This document shows, piece after piece, positions 22,601 through 34,672 of a stretch of 64,000 bases of DNA; the first letter of the stretch is position 1; each line of letters starts with the position of its first letter. The stretch lies in NCBI GenBank assembly GCA_946902875.1, contig OX336340.1, positions 15,949,566 to 16,013,565 of the forward strand. Direction: 5' to 3'. The DNA is from Nematopogon swammerdamellus (lineage: Eukaryota > Arthropoda > Insecta > Lepidoptera > Adelidae). Below the pieces are notes generated by a model. That model searched no databases, was not told the DNA's origin, and saw only the letters and a list, made by a program, of their open reading frames with translations. Made by a program: the position numbers and the translations under genes.

Positions 22601-24571
22601 AAGTCCTACATGCCTAAGTGCTTTACTAGGCACTCAGGCACGGTATTATCTATCCAGCCATGCGTGCATACATACATAATAAAATAGTGGGTTCCTAATA
22701 GTAAAGTAGTTCTATACGTTCCAGCATGAAGAATTTCACCTACTTGAAAATTAGTTGTTTCCAAAGAGATTTTATTATATTTCTAATCAATTTTTTGCAT
22801 AATATTTTGTTTGCGAAAACAGCCATTAGCTCGGGGGTACGCACGCCCTGCCCGGGCGCTTCTGGTTTCAGCCGCCACCATGGGTGTGGTTGTGGCGGTC
22901 TTTTAATACGAGTATGTATTATTTCTACTAATGTTGCCAAAAGCAAACCTCTCTCTATACAGTAGCAGTAGGTACTGCGGTTTTCATAATATGCCTCTTG
23001 CACACATTGGTCAAAATAAATAGGAAACAAGAACCCATTTTCCCCATGCCATTGGAATGTGAACTCCACCGCCGCGCGCCGCCCCGCCCCGGTAGCTTGT
23101 AGCGGGTCCGTAGCTGATGGATTGATAGATCGGCTTACGTGGGTGGGCAATTTGTCAATTAGACCAATGCTCCCTATGTTGTGTCCTTTCCTCGAGTACT
23201 TATATGTGTTCCAATGCGTTTGACATATTGATGTACGAGAATTAATGTTTTAGCTCTACAATGCGAGCTACATCGCTGCACGCAACAATGAATATCAGTA
23301 GGAGGTTTGATTAGTGAAAGATGCAAACATATATTGTAAATACTTTTAAGTTACCCGTCGCAAAACTGCGAAAAAAGGACCCTTATGGGATCACTCTGGT
23401 TTTTATACGAACATACATAAATTGGGCATGCAAGTCCACTCAGATATTTTACAAAGTCGTAGTGGGTAGCTCATGATTACTTTTGTGACAAACGTGGAAC
23501 TATTAAGGTTAATTCGAAAGGTACAATACAAAGATAATCAAAATTTTCATTATCAGCAGAAGAAGTACTTATTGGTTAATGCATTTTCTTTCAATCAACC
23601 TTATACGAGTACGGTGCATAACACATTTGCGTTGTTACGTATTAGTAGTACGGTGGTATTTTCATTCATCGAAGTGACGCGTACATTACGACTGAAATGT
23701 AATAAATAAGGAGTTGTGTAAACCTAACGAATGTAACAAAGGTATAAATATTTCTGATCGCAATAAAGTAAAGTCGCCGACTCGTACCTCGGTAATGTTC
23801 AAGAGCATCGCCGATTCATTTCTCCGCTGACAAAGATATTTCTGCTTCTCACATAAACGCAATTCAAAATATTTATTCAGGAGAGCAATACTCTAAAACG
23901 ACAAAATTGTTCAGGCGCGGCGACAATAATTTGTCGACTCGCGCCTCGGCGGCGCGGCGGCGGGGGCGGCGCGGCGGAGGCGGCGGCGCGGGGCCGAGGT
24001 CAATCCTCCCGCCTCTCCCCCCGCATTCGAATTACGAATTTTCAGGAATAAGTCGCAATCGTCAGAGACTCTCCATAATCACATCACAGGAAGTCCGAAA
24101 TGTAATTACTTGGAATTTTGCCGAGTCGAAAACAGCGATTTCTCGAATAAATGAAACGCGCCATCTTTACTCGATTAGGGGACCTTTAATTGAACGTTGA
24201 AAAATACGAATTACACGGTCCGATTCAATTTTGTTTGAGCCAATTAGACTAGCGCGGGACGAGGGGCGGGGAGGTCAGGTTAAATTTAAAATAGCTGGAT
24301 AACTTGGAAGTTTAATTAAAAGCTAAGATCGCGTTGTAAGCACATACCCACGTGATCAAAACATTGTTTACTGCATTTAGAACCCTGTCGCATTTGCTGA
24401 CCGGCAGCGCGCCACCACGGTCATTCCATAAAGTAAGGTCAACAGCCTTTGCTCAAGACAATCCGTAAATAAATACAAGTGCATTCATTTTGGGAACTTT
24501 GGGCGCGCGAGAAATCGTAGAAGCGTTTAGGGTTTTATACCAAAAGCTGAATCTTTGTGGTAGTTATAGTT
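22601..24571. other. Mostly unassigned stretch
   Basis: A 136-codon minus-strand frame (22740-23150) starts from a non-ATG codon and shows no domain or conserved pattern. The CpG patch is listed separately. Confidence 0.35.
23911..24030. promoter_or_regulatory. CpG-dense patch, possible regulatory element
   Basis: Runs such as CGGCGGCGCGGCGGCGGGGG stand out in AT-rich DNA. The 97-codon frame across it is Arg/Gly-rich low complexity followed by ordinary sequence, so coding is unlikely. No donor or start context makes it a convincing exon. Confidence 0.25.
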
Positions 24572-26113
24572 CGTGTTTTTCAACCTGTGGGTCGTGGCCC
24601 CCTGGGAGGGTCGCAAAATCTTGCTCGAGGAGTCACAGTCGCAAGCCAGGTAGAAGTAAAAAGCGAGGGTGGTAGGTCCTGCACTACAATAAGAATACAA
24701 CAATTTCAGTGAGAAGACTGTACCTGTTTATTTATTTTTTAATCTTGTCGAATCGTGATTCTGTTTTTGAGACGAAAATAAGCCAATCATTTTCTAATTA
24801 GAGCGTATTTATCTTCTTAGTTTTATGTTCATCCTGAAAGATAATATAAGTTCACACAGGTAGGAAGTGGCGAATGGCACTAATAATTTCAAAGCTTCTA
24901 CCCTTGCCAGCTCTGGATATTCCTCTTTTCTTTTCATCCAGAAGACGTCAATCTTTTACGAATTAAATTCCATTTTAAGCATGCCGTAAGCAGCAGTATC
25001 TATAAGATTTTCTTTCATCTTCATGGTCAGTTCAGCTAGTTGTACTGACATATACAAAAAAATATTTAGAATCCATCTATGTCCATTTTCAGCTTCACAA
25101 TTCAGTTCTAGAAAATAACTTAATATTTTATCCTTCAAATTATGTAAGCTCTGTATCATGCCAGGAATGTGAGAACGTACTACCAACGATTGGTTCGTTG
25201 CAATTTCTTCGACATCTTCTGAAAGCAAGGGAAAGACTCATATATCATGTTTTAGACATTTTTCAAGGAATCCTTTCATTTTATCCTTGGCCGTTAGAAT
25301 GTTTTCTTCTCTCCCTTAGAAGCTCTTGTTTACAATATTTATTAACTCAAAAAGATCAGCGAGAAATGGTAATTTCAATAGCGAAACAGATCACTAAAAT
25401 AATTAGCATATTCAGATTTAGCGAGAGATTTAGCTTCTTGTAAGAACAGCTACAATTCAGCTTTTAGTTCCAGAACCCGTGTCACTCACTCCGTTTCATT
25501 CACCGCTTCACCGAAAATTACAAATTTAGGTTTTATTTATTCATTACATCATCATTATTCATGACAGTAAAACTATATTTCAAGTGTCTTTTTTTCGGTA
25601 TTGATTCGCTTTCATCACTACCACTTGTGCCAGACGTAGAGGGCTGCCCAGATATTTTGAGAAACTTGCCCATTTTATGCTCGCTAGGACCGAAGTACAA
25701 AAACATTATAATCACGTCCGTACTCGATGGCGTACTCGGACAACTGATTCAAAGATAATATAACAACTGAATGACTGAAGCGAATGAAAACGAACTGTTC
25801 CGATACGGCCAACATCTCATCGGATCTCTTCTCGCCTCCCTCGCCTCCCCCGCAGCAAATAATATAAATCACTGCCCGCAGAACGCCCGCAACTACCTCG
25901 CACAGTACAACACATGCACTTGATTTCTCGATCAGCATATACTCTATTCAGACTATACTGATCGATTTATATACATACTTCTATTGAGAAAGAAAATTAA
26001 ATATACGTCGTATTTGAAATCACTGACATAGATAAATTACGGTCCTGGGGGGTCGTCATAATTTGTTTTACATCTAAAGGGGTCGCGTATTCCATTAGGT
26101 TTGAAAAACACTG
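24572..26113 (-). pseudogene. Decayed hAT transposon with ZBED5-like transposase remains
   Basis: Both ends are visible: TGTTTTTCAACCTGTGGGTC at the left (first bases CG, expected CAG) and, inverted, CAGTGTTTTTCAAACC at the right. The 8-bp duplications TTATAGTT (24564-24571) and TTACAGTT (26114-26121) differ at one base. Minus-strand coding remains, in order: MGKFLKISGQPSTSGTSGSD (N-terminus, about 25670); ENILTAKDKMKGFLEKC (about 25270); LLSEDVEEIATNQSLVV with GHRWILNIF (25000-25220); EEYPELARVEALKLL and PFATSYLC (24840-24930), the conserved C-terminal dimerisation motif. Stops and frameshifts separate the pieces, and the BED finger and most of the catalytic core are deleted. Animals also carry domesticated ZBED5/FAM200 relatives of this family, but this copy cannot code. 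Confidence 0.8.
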
Positions 26114-26251
26114 TTACAGTTTTTTGTAATGTTTTTTTTTTATTATTATTTATTTGGCCAAAAACAAACAGACAAGAAAATACAGAAAGATGCAAACGAT
26201 AATGAAGTATGCCTCCAGCGTCGTTAGGCGCAGATTACACATAATTACAAA

Positions 26252-26702
26252 TTTAAAAAAACCCCGACCCTTAAATAATTTCCGATTACTTACTTAAAGG
26301 AGTCGGAGATCTAAGTAATACCCGCGCAGCTCTGAGTTTTTATCATAACTTATTTACTTAGCGGTCCCCCGACTCCTTTAAGTAAGTAATCGGAAATTAT
26401 ATTTGACTTTTTAAGGGTCGGGAGTTTTTAAAATTTGTAATTTAACTTTTATTTCAAGCTTTTAAAAAAAACCGCATGAAAATCGGTCCACTTTTTAAGA
26501 TAAAAATATTTTTTGTAACTTAATTACTTGATTATAAACATAGTTAAGAACCATCCCGAGTAAACCAGCTTTCTAATAAAAAAAACGCATCCAAATCAGT
26601 CCATCCGTTTGAGAGCTACGATGCCACAGACAGACACACCCTTACACACATAGACACACACTTTAAACTTATAACACCCCTCTTTTTGTGTCGGGGGTTA
26701 AA
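26252..26702 (-). repeat. CCCGACA-family repeat with fold-back end
   Basis: Minus strand starts TAACCCCCGACACAAAAAGA and passes GCATCGTAGCTCTCAAACGG. The left end is a fold-back: AATTTCCGATTACTTACTTA (about 26278) and TAAGTAAGTAATCGGAAATT (about 26379) are inverted copies, and the outer CCCCGACCCTTAAA / TTTAAGGGTCGGG also pair loosely. Confidence 0.7.
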
Positions 26703-27261
26703 AATTAAGAAATATAAAAATTTTCTAGGGTGCAAACGGTAGACCTAATTCAGAATATACGAATATAAGCAGATTGCCCCGTAATGTAAGAATGCAAATA
26801 GTAGGTATAATGATTACGTCATCATTGACCCTCCAAGTTTCAACCCTTTACCTTCCGTGGAAAACTGTTTTAATTCATCACAATAAAATTATTGTGGAGT
26901 CGGCAAGGCAAAGTCGAACAAATTAATTGGTCTCGATACAGTCGTTCAAAAAATACATTATAAAACTGCAATTCTCGGATAACTTTTACTAATGGGTCTC
27001 GTTATCTTTCCGTTTCCGCTTTCTTAATGTTTCTGTAGTCGCTGATACTCCATGTTAATATTTATTATTTTGTTGTGTTCAATCGGAAAAAGTACTGAAG
27101 ATAACAATGTGAGAGAAATATATAGAATATTATTTTATTCTGAAAACTGACTCGATCTGGAAATTTGAATTATTAAAAGTCTTTTATTATTTTAGGTCGG
27201 ATATCTTCCGTTTGGCTTTGCCGTAGTCGGGTAAAATAAGAGGTGGTTCTTTTAAATTATA

Positions 27262-27453
27262 ATGGTATGTCCCTGGCACTCCCTGCTCCCAAGTGCAGCT
27301 TGGGGTTTTTCAAAAGGGGCGTGAAAAGGCTCCTGTCAGGCCGGCATGGCATTAGCAATCCCCGTGCATCACAGAATGTCCATGGGCATCGTAAGTCTAC
27401 CTACTCGTAAGTGAAACGGTGCCACATGTCGCGCTTTCTATAAAGAAAAAAAA
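27262..27453 (+). mobile_element. LINE/SINE 3' end, common lepidopteran type
   Basis: Contains GCAGCTTGGGGTTTTTCAAA, GGCTCCTGTCAGGCCGGCAT, CAGAATGTCCATGGGCATCG and GTGCCACATGTCGCGCTTTC with an A-rich end. Confidence 0.5.
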
Positions 27454-27911
27454 ATGTTTTTAATAATGTTAAATTTTTACTGTCGCATTAATAAAACAAT
27501 AACTAAATTATTTTCTAAAATACATAAATACGGAAAATACACTATATTCAGTACAACAGCGTGTTATTCTAATCGTAGGTTATGAACGTATGAAAGGATA
27601 TTATGTATACCATATCAGTTTTCGTTTTATTGTTTACCAATAGTGTATTTTGGTGTTCTCTATACTGACAAAATGCAACTCACAGCGATCATAATGAAAT
27701 GTTTTGCATTTATAGTGTTAAGTCACGCGACTCACCCCTCGTGAGGTCGTGACTCAACCACTAAGTCATGTGAGTCACGAAATTCTTCCACATATCAATG
27801 ACTGCAGCCCCTTTAGTTAAAATCCAACCCTTATTCACCTTTATGCGAATTGTAATATATTACCTCGTGGTAAAAACCGGCCTTTCCTATGAGAATTCCG
27901 AGGTTACGAGG

Positions 27912-27985
27912 TGTTTTTTTTTTTATTGGAAGCGGGACATGTGGCGGCGATCCATCCATAAAGTGTCTAACGACGACCATGGACA
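27912..27985 (-). mobile_element. LINE/SINE 3' tail fragment
   Basis: T-run, then TTGGAAGCGGGACATGTGGC, complementary to the end of the 27262-27453 element. Confidence 0.4.
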
Positions 27986-28654
27986 ATCGGTCGTATGCTT
28001 ATAGGTCCAAAATGTTTATAAAGATATTAATACAATTGGTTTTTTTTTCTCAAACAGTCTATAAATACACGTGATTTGTATCAGACAGCCGTAACCCGCG
28101 TGTTTATAGATTTGTGCGTTAGGTACTCTACAGTACTCTACAGTAGGTACTCTCCTCTCACTGAACTAAATTACTAGCGCCATCTCTGTACCAGACTAAG
28201 GCCATATTTTAAAATCTTCCATTCCTGCATACATTCCATTATAATACCTGGCTACCTACAGTGAAAGCGCATTAGCGACAAAAGACCAACGTTAAGCGAA
28301 CAGTCTCCAAGACCGATACATAACTCAATAATCCCTAGATATATCCTTTTGTCTTCGGATTACGCGACTGCAGCAAAGTTCTTATTTACCCAACTTCCGG
28401 CGGCGAGACGACGGCACCGGATTCTGCCCCACACAAAGGAAATAGTTTACTTCTGCAATTATGTATTGTATATGTACCTACCAATGGATTTTCTACAAAC
28501 CGTCTATGCATTTTATTTGCTCTCATTTATTTCATGCTAGCTTTTGCCTACGGCTTCGCTCGCGGTAGACTCGGAATTAATAGCAAATCCGATTTAAACG
28601 CAAAAACGATAAACGATTCCTTCTCTTATACGCGACAGTGTTACGGTTCGCGAC

Positions 28655-29060
28655 TTTTTTTATTTAATGTAATCCGGTATGGTTGGCTGAGTCAGAGGGG
28701 ATAAAGTACAAGCAACGATCAGCCAATACCACCTCCGAGAAGGTAGGTGCCATTACGGAGACTTTAACTTTGGATTGTTGGCTATACTGAACTAGAGGAG
28801 AACACAGCCGAGGCTTCTATGTTTCCATCTTACATCCAGTACGGTGGTACCAACTCAGTTGGCTACAATTTGAGCCTACCATCTTGTAAAAGGACACTAC
28901 TACACTTTTACTCCGGTTCCGAACGATGAAGCAGCGGGTATAGGTTATATTAATTGATATTAATTTTTCCGTCAGAAAAAAAAACTCATTGGTGCATGTC
29001 GACCGGAATCGAACCTTGGACCTTGAGATCCAAGCCAAGACCGCGGTGACCACTTGTCGC
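28655..29060 (-). mobile_element. tRNA-headed SINE, old diverged copy
   Basis: All blocks are present but mutated (GGTCGACATGCACCAATGAG, CGGAGTAAAAGTGTAGTAG); the A box is degenerate. Older than the 17043 copy. Confidence 0.7.
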
Positions 29061-29180
29061 TTTTATCGCGACAATTAATTACAGTCAGGTAAGTAATACT
29101 CTTACTATACAGTGTTACTATAAATCATAATTTATGTAAAAGTATGGAGGTAATGAAGAAGCTAAACATAGAGAAAAAAG

Positions 29181-29572
29181 CCGCTCAAGTACGAGTCGGA
29201 CTCGCGCACCGAGGGTTCCGTATCGCCATGTCATGGTCAGCGCCACTCACGCCATCTATGGCGTGTTTATGAAATGATTCATATTACTTAAAATTTATGA
29301 TTTGTTAAATTGCTTCATAGAGTATGAAGAATTCGGTAGATGGCGCGCATACACTTTTTAGTTTCTTCTATGGGAACCACCGTGATTTTTTTACTTTTTC
29401 TTATTTTTATTATGTGTTGTTTATATTGGCCATAATAAATAAGATAACACATATTCTGTGAAATTTCAACGGGCTACCTATTACGGTTCAAGAGATACAG
29501 CTCTCGGACAGACAGACAGACGGCGTAGGCTTAGTAATAGCGTCCCGTACCGGATACGGAACCCTAAAAAAC
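29181..29572 (+). mobile_element. AGGGTTCCG-family element, full copy
   Basis: Same block order as 11141-11520: GAGTCGGACTCGCGCACCGA, AGGGTTCCGTATCGCC, CACTCACGCCATCTATGG, ACGGGCTACCTATTACGG, then GGAACCCTAAAAAA. Confidence 0.75.
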
Positions 29573-31269
29573 AGAGAAAGTTTATGTTAAGAGGGCGCGA
29601 ATCTAGGCGGAGGGGAGGGAGGCGTGGAGGGAGAGAGGGTAGGATACTCTCCTCGTCTGTTCTCTTCACTTTTCCCCTTAACCCCAAAACTACGTTCGAG
29701 ACCAGCAAAACACGGAAAGTATGGTGGCAAAAACATTGATATACCTATATGTAATGTTATGTGAGTACATAATGTTTGCGCTGGTTTTGCAGTAAAAGAA
29801 CAAGTTTATGCTTGAAAATAATTAGTGCCTACCTCGGTATATAAAATGTGCTAATGTCGACCTACGTTCTATGATTTTCGACGATTTTCACTCAAATGAA
29901 AAAAAAACACTTCTCCGATTTATAGTAGGCCAAACTCAACTTTTCTCATTGAATTACTCTCATTAAATTATTATTTGATTCTGCATTACTTATTAAGAGT
30001 AAATTTCTAAACTGACTTAAGCGTTCTTTTTTTAGAAAGTTCCAAAGTTCTGCGAAGTTAGAGGAGCCTATTTTCAAAACATTCAATCGATAAGAATTTA
30101 AATTAAATTCCTTGCTAAATTCATCTTATCACAAGATCCTCTTTCTCGTGAATCATAATATCAACATTTTGGAATTTACCGAAAACCTAGGTATGATTTA
30201 TACATATCTACATTTGTACTTTGTTTTGTACCGTATATTGCGGTATAAAACATTTCGTTTCGTGGATATGCAGCGAGTGTTTTAGGTACCCTTGGCGGTC
30301 ATTTCGAAAACAGTTTAAACGATATTTTTTATATATTATAGTTTTATAGTTTTTAGTTAATCGTCTATTTAGTAGCTATTTTTGCTGTTGAATAAATAAA
30401 TTCACCCACATTTAGAATATTAGTGAACCAAACTGACAATAATTGTTTTTATTACAAATCACAATTGTGTTATAATTAATTCCACATGTTTTGTAGCGAA
30501 AGTTTCATTTACGGATACAAATTAAACTCCTCGAGATTCTCAAAATTTCAATAGAATTAGCCGGTGTTTGCAACCACGCATGTTGGTGAAGTGGCTGAAG
30601 TCACCCAGTGTGAACACGATACAGTTTTAACAGAGTTTCAACGTTCGAATTTCGAATGTTGCCCCCGCGAATTAGGGAATTACGTGCTATATGCACGAAC
30701 ACGCACGTTCACGATTAGAAAGCTAATATAATTCTTAAAATTGGCTTCAGTTTAATTTCCTTGACTATTTTATAAAATGTACTGACTGTGCCCGTGGCTC
30801 CGCTCGCATTAACAATATTATGATTTTATAAACCATCAGCATCACCATCAGGCAATGTGTCCAGATTTTATTATTTATTATTACACACCGCACATTTTCC
30901 CTATTTACGTATATCTATTTCGCTTTGAGGTAAAAAAAATACTTTCTGATACAAAACCATTCAAACCAGCCTATCGCGGTGTGTCAAGCCAAACGTTGAG
31001 ACATCGAATTGATAACACCTACATACAAAACTGACGTATCGAGTATGACAATTGGTAAAACTTTCGGACGATAAATTTTAATAATCACACCTATGTACAT
31101 ATTAATGTTTTACTCGAAGCTAAACCATGAATCAGTTTCAAACGTCGAATGTTACGAGTATATTGTTTGCAAAAAAATTAATCGTCGAACGCACACGGAA
31201 CTCGGCGATTATATTTTTGTTGACTTTCTCAATTTGAAACTCGTAGTAAAGGTACCTACTGTTTTATTT
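29573..31269. other. Gene-free AT-rich stretch
   Basis: Only a GTGCCCGTGGCTCCGCTCGC repeat-end scrap at 30787, like the ends of the 47.3-kb element. Confidence 0.45.
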
Positions 31270-31348
31270 TCGAAGTGTATCACAGAATAGCGTTCGGCGG
31301 CCGCCTTCCCTCGCCGGTCGCCTTTCGACGGGTGTTCCTTGCTTTGTA
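31270..31348. repeat. Decayed copy of the repeat seen at 8763-8840
   Basis: Shares, with gaps, the order CACAGA..AGCG.TCGGC, GCCGCCTT, GCCGG.CGCC and CTTGCTTTGT. It lies just left of the Mutator-like element. Confidence 0.4.
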
Positions 31349-31370
31349 GTACCTACCTACTGTTCAAAAT

Positions 31371-32274
31371 CATTTCGACGCAAAGTACCAGATTTGCAAT
31401 TGACCAGTAACGCAAATGACCATACTCTTAATTCGTAAACGACCATATACGCAAAGGACCGTAATATTCAGAATTCGCAAATGACCTGATACGCAAATGA
31501 CCTTAATACTCAATTCGTAAACGACCATATATGCAAAGGACCGTAATATTCAGAATTCTCAAATGACCAGATATCAGAAAAAATTCGAAAACATAATTCC
31601 CACGGGTATGTACTGCTTTGATTTTCGGAATAAATCATTGATCATAGCCTATTTTGCGTCGAAACGGATTAACAAACGCATTACTAGAAATCCTGGTTTT
31701 TGTGAATTCATACATAAAATTGAAACAGAATCTAGAAAGTGTGACACCACAATAAAACACTTTTTATTGAAAGCATGCAAAAAAAGTAACCGGAGAACTG
31801 TCGACATTGGATTCGATATTGTATATAGAAAAATGTTGAAATAATTACAAAGAAAAAAAATAAGTCCCTTAAACTTTTAAGAAAATTAATATTTTTAAAA
31901 TGTAAGTTTAAATAAAATTACATTTTAAAGGGGGACTTATTTTTTATTATTATTTCTTAATGATTAAAGTTTTATTTAATAATTTTATTAAATATAATTT
32001 GTTATATATATACTTACTGAGTTTCATTTAACAATATCTAAAAAAATTAAAAATTATTAAAATGCATCTAAATGGAAAATCCAGGTAATTTGCGTATCTG
32101 GTACAATGCGAATATAAAGTTTCAGATATCATGGTCATTCGCGTTGAGGGTAAAGTGCGTATCTGAAAAACCCGGGGAATTTGCGTATCGGGTACAATGC
32201 GTAATATTTAGTTTCAGATTTCATGGTCATTTGCGTGACTGGTCAATTGCGAATCTGGTACTTTGCGTCGAAAC
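31371..32274 (+). mobile_element. Mutator-like element, 904 bp, with 9-bp target duplication
   Basis: Exact 9-bp duplications GTTCAAAAT flank it (31362-31370 and 32275-32283). The ends are inverted repeats of about 52 bp with few mismatches, containing TTCGACGCAAAGTACCAGAT and ATTGACCAGT.ACGCAAATG. Inward of the left end, an 80-bp block (AATTCGTAAACGACCATATA and what follows) is tandemly doubled, and CGCAAATGACC-type motifs recur many times. Long inverted ends plus a 9-bp duplication are the Mutator/MULE hallmark. Confidence 0.8.
31563..31844 (+). CDS. Small ORF inside the Mutator-like element
   Basis: 93 codons from an ATG, ending with TAA, lying between the subterminal repeats and thus likely the element's cargo or the last remnant of its transposase. 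It is Lys/Arg-rich with FCEFIHKIETESRKCDT and FLLKACKKSNRR. I do not recognise a domain; the DDE motif and zinc knuckle of a full MULE transposase are not present. It is followed by a hairpin (AAATAAGTCCC at 31858 with GGGACTTATTT at 31931) that could end the transcript. Confidence 0.35.
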   Translation: MTRYQKKFENIIPTGMYCFDFRNKSLIIAYFASKRINKRITRNPGFCEFIHKIETESRKCDTTIKHFLLKACKKSNRRTVDIGFDIVYRKMLK

Positions 32275-32704
32275 GTTCAAAATTATAGGGTTGTAATTTC
32301 ATTTCGAAAAAGGGCTTTTCAAGCCGTACGCAGTACATGTACGGTTTGAAAGCGTGTTTCTTTTCGAAGTTTAAATGTAGAATATAGTTCCACTATGGAA
32401 TAGCAAGGCTTGGCAAGATAATGTCAATGAGTTGTACATTTAGCCAGTTTCACTGGCTGTAAACTCTAGCGAACGGGCAACAGCAAAGTTCATCGGAATA
32501 GGTATGCAGGTAGGTAGTGATAATGCGATTATGACACTTCACGTGCCGCGCATTGTGAAGTGCCGAACCCACCTCCACTCTATCTACTGCCTCAACACCA
32601 CCAGGACACCGGAGAGTTTTCGGATAGAAGCAAAAGAGTATCACGAAATCCAGAGGTGGCCATCACGACACAAGTGTATTGAAAAGAAAATTATTTATTT
32701 TATT

Positions 32705-32822
32705 TTAAAACCATCATCATCAGCCTATATCGGTCCACTGCTGGACATAGGCCTCTCCCAAGGCACGCCACCACACGCGGTCTTCCGCTCTTCTCATCCA
32801 TCCACTCCCGGCTACCTTTTAA
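32705..32822 (-). mobile_element. RTE-type LINE 3' tail
   Basis: Minus strand: GCCGGGAGTGGATGGATGAG, GTGGTGGCGTGCCTTGGGAG, AGGCCTATGTCCAGCAGTGG and a (GAT)n end, close to the copy at 34440-34672. Confidence 0.7.
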
Positions 32823-32933
32823 AACCATAGCTTTATGTAATTTTAGTTCGTTCTCAGAAGATCCCTTGGCCAGATCCATTTACGTTCAACTCTAATGTAA
32901 TTTATTACAACTTAGTTAATATTTTTGTACAGT

Positions 32934-33141
32934 TTTTTAGGTTTGCGTACCCCGTACGAAAGCCTATTAATATGCCTACGCTGTCTGTCTGTCCGTCCGT
33001 CCGTTCGTCCGTAATAGCTAGCCGTTAAAATTTTCACAGAATACCTATGTATTATTATGGCGGATATAACAACAATTATAATAAAAATTTGGTGTGGAAT
33101 CCTTTGTGCGTGAGTCCGTCTCGCAATTGGTCGGTTTTTAT
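32934..33141 (-). mobile_element. AGGGTTCCG-family element, shortened copy
   Basis: On the minus strand it reads from a degenerate CGGTT end, through CGCCATAATAATACATAGG and the (GACG/GACA)n block, to a diverged CCTAAAAA end. It is missing the CACTCACGCCATCTATGG block. Confidence 0.55.
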
Positions 33142-33153
33142 ACATTATATATA

Positions 33154-33321
33154 ATTTTTTTTATGGAAACTGACTCGGTTGTCTACATCACCTACAACAT
33201 CCGTGATGTCAACCCATACCGGGCGAACTAGGTGCCATGTCAGTGCTTCCCTTCATTTCATGTCGGTTGAACTGAACTGGGCGGAAAACACGAACTGTTT
33301 ACATAGCCGTTTCGACCCGTT
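33154..33321 (-). mobile_element. Chimeric-head SINE, 3' half
   Basis: Has the T-run, GACTCGGTTGTCTACATCAC and CTAGGTGCCATGTCAGTGC down to CATAGCCGTTTCGACC. It shares the subfamily variant CTTCATTTCATGTC with the 15651 copy. Confidence 0.6.
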
Positions 33322-34439
33322 GCGTATTGTAAATACGAGTAGTTTCTTGTTGAAAAAGTTTACAGTGAATACAATTTATATTTTTATAGACAATAATAAT
33401 CGTTTTCATTGTCACCGCATTCTTTTTAAATCGTCTTAGTTTGATCGGATCAAGTATTAATCATTGTAAATAGTAAATGAGTTCACATTTGACCGCGTGA
33501 AACGTGTATTTAATTTATAGTCTATAATTTCCAAGGGTTTTCTACTTTTTCCTAAAATTAATACAAACAATAAATTCCCAGCAACCGCCTTCTATGTTTG
33601 CAGTAAAATAATATCTACACCGGTACATTATATGCCAACAAAAGTGGGAGAGAATTTATGATGTTAGCATAATATAGCGCACACACACTCATACGAGTAT
33701 GTAGCTCTGTATCAGCGCGGATAAACTTTTCAGAAGTGTGCGCGTGTTGGGAACTTAACTCTTCCCTAGTATATTTATTCGCTGCTGAGCAACTCTCGAG
33801 TAAAGTTAGCCAGTAAAACGACAGCTTTTTCTAATGTTTTATATTTTTAATGCAAATTGAAAGGAATCTTTTGGAAAATAACTTTATTTAGACGCAAATA
33901 ATTAACAATATATGTCAAATGACATTGTTTTTTTTTGCGTTTTCGATAAGTTAAAGCAAAAATAACATAGATAAACTAGTATTAACATTGATTATTTTAT
34001 TTGGGTAATATGTAAAAAGTTTAATAAATAGTCACATTTTCCAGTTATATTATGTAAGACTTCGTACTTTCACGATTCTCTTTATTTTTGACAGTTATCC
34101 GTCAAATTAATGTGTTGAGTAAAAACGGTGTAAAGAGCTGTACATCTACCTCTTCAGAACACTTCACCTAGTTGCCTAACTGGTCCATTGTATGAAATAT
34201 CTTTTTGTCCTATTCCCGCCTTATGTCGAAGACAGGTGGTGCATGTGTCTGCCGTCTCGCACGCCGGGGGACGGGGTTCGCTTCCGATGTGTTTTCTCTT
34301 ATAAATAAATCGTCCTAGATTATTTCAGAGAGTTTTAGCTTTCAATCATTTCTCAACTAGGTATTAATAAGTAAGGGAAGTCAACTTTTGAAAGTAACTT
34401 CTGTAGAGCCATAGACTTTCACTAGGTACTCACAAAGCA
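33322..34439. other. Gene-free stretch
   Basis: Nothing recognised between the SINE fragment and the RTE LINE tail. Confidence 0.45.
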
Positions 34440-34672
34440 GGCTATGTCAATCATCAGCTCGTATCGTTCCACTGCTGGACATAGGCCTCTCCCAAGGCAC
34501 GCCACCACACGCGGTATTCCGCTCTACTCATCCATCCACTCCCGGCTACCTTTTTAGGTCGTCTGTCCACCTAGCCGGAAGGCGTCCCACGCTACGTTTG
34601 CTTGTACGTGGCCACCATTCGAACACTCGTTTACGACAGATGTGTCCAGCCCACTGCCACTTCAGCTTGCTA
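34440..34672 (-). mobile_element. RTE-type LINE: RT C-terminus and 3' tail
   Basis: Minus strand encodes ISKLKWQWAGHICRK and, further on, RTSKRSVGRLPARWTDDL, the hallmark C-terminus of lepidopteran RTE/BovB-like reverse transcriptases, then the GGCCTATGTCCAGCAGTGG tail. It is 5' truncated, so non-autonomous. Confidence 0.75.

Noticed and set aside
22740..23150. 136-codon minus-strand frame
   Set aside because: Starts at a non-ATG codon, no domain, no splice context; chance opening in a GC-mixed region.
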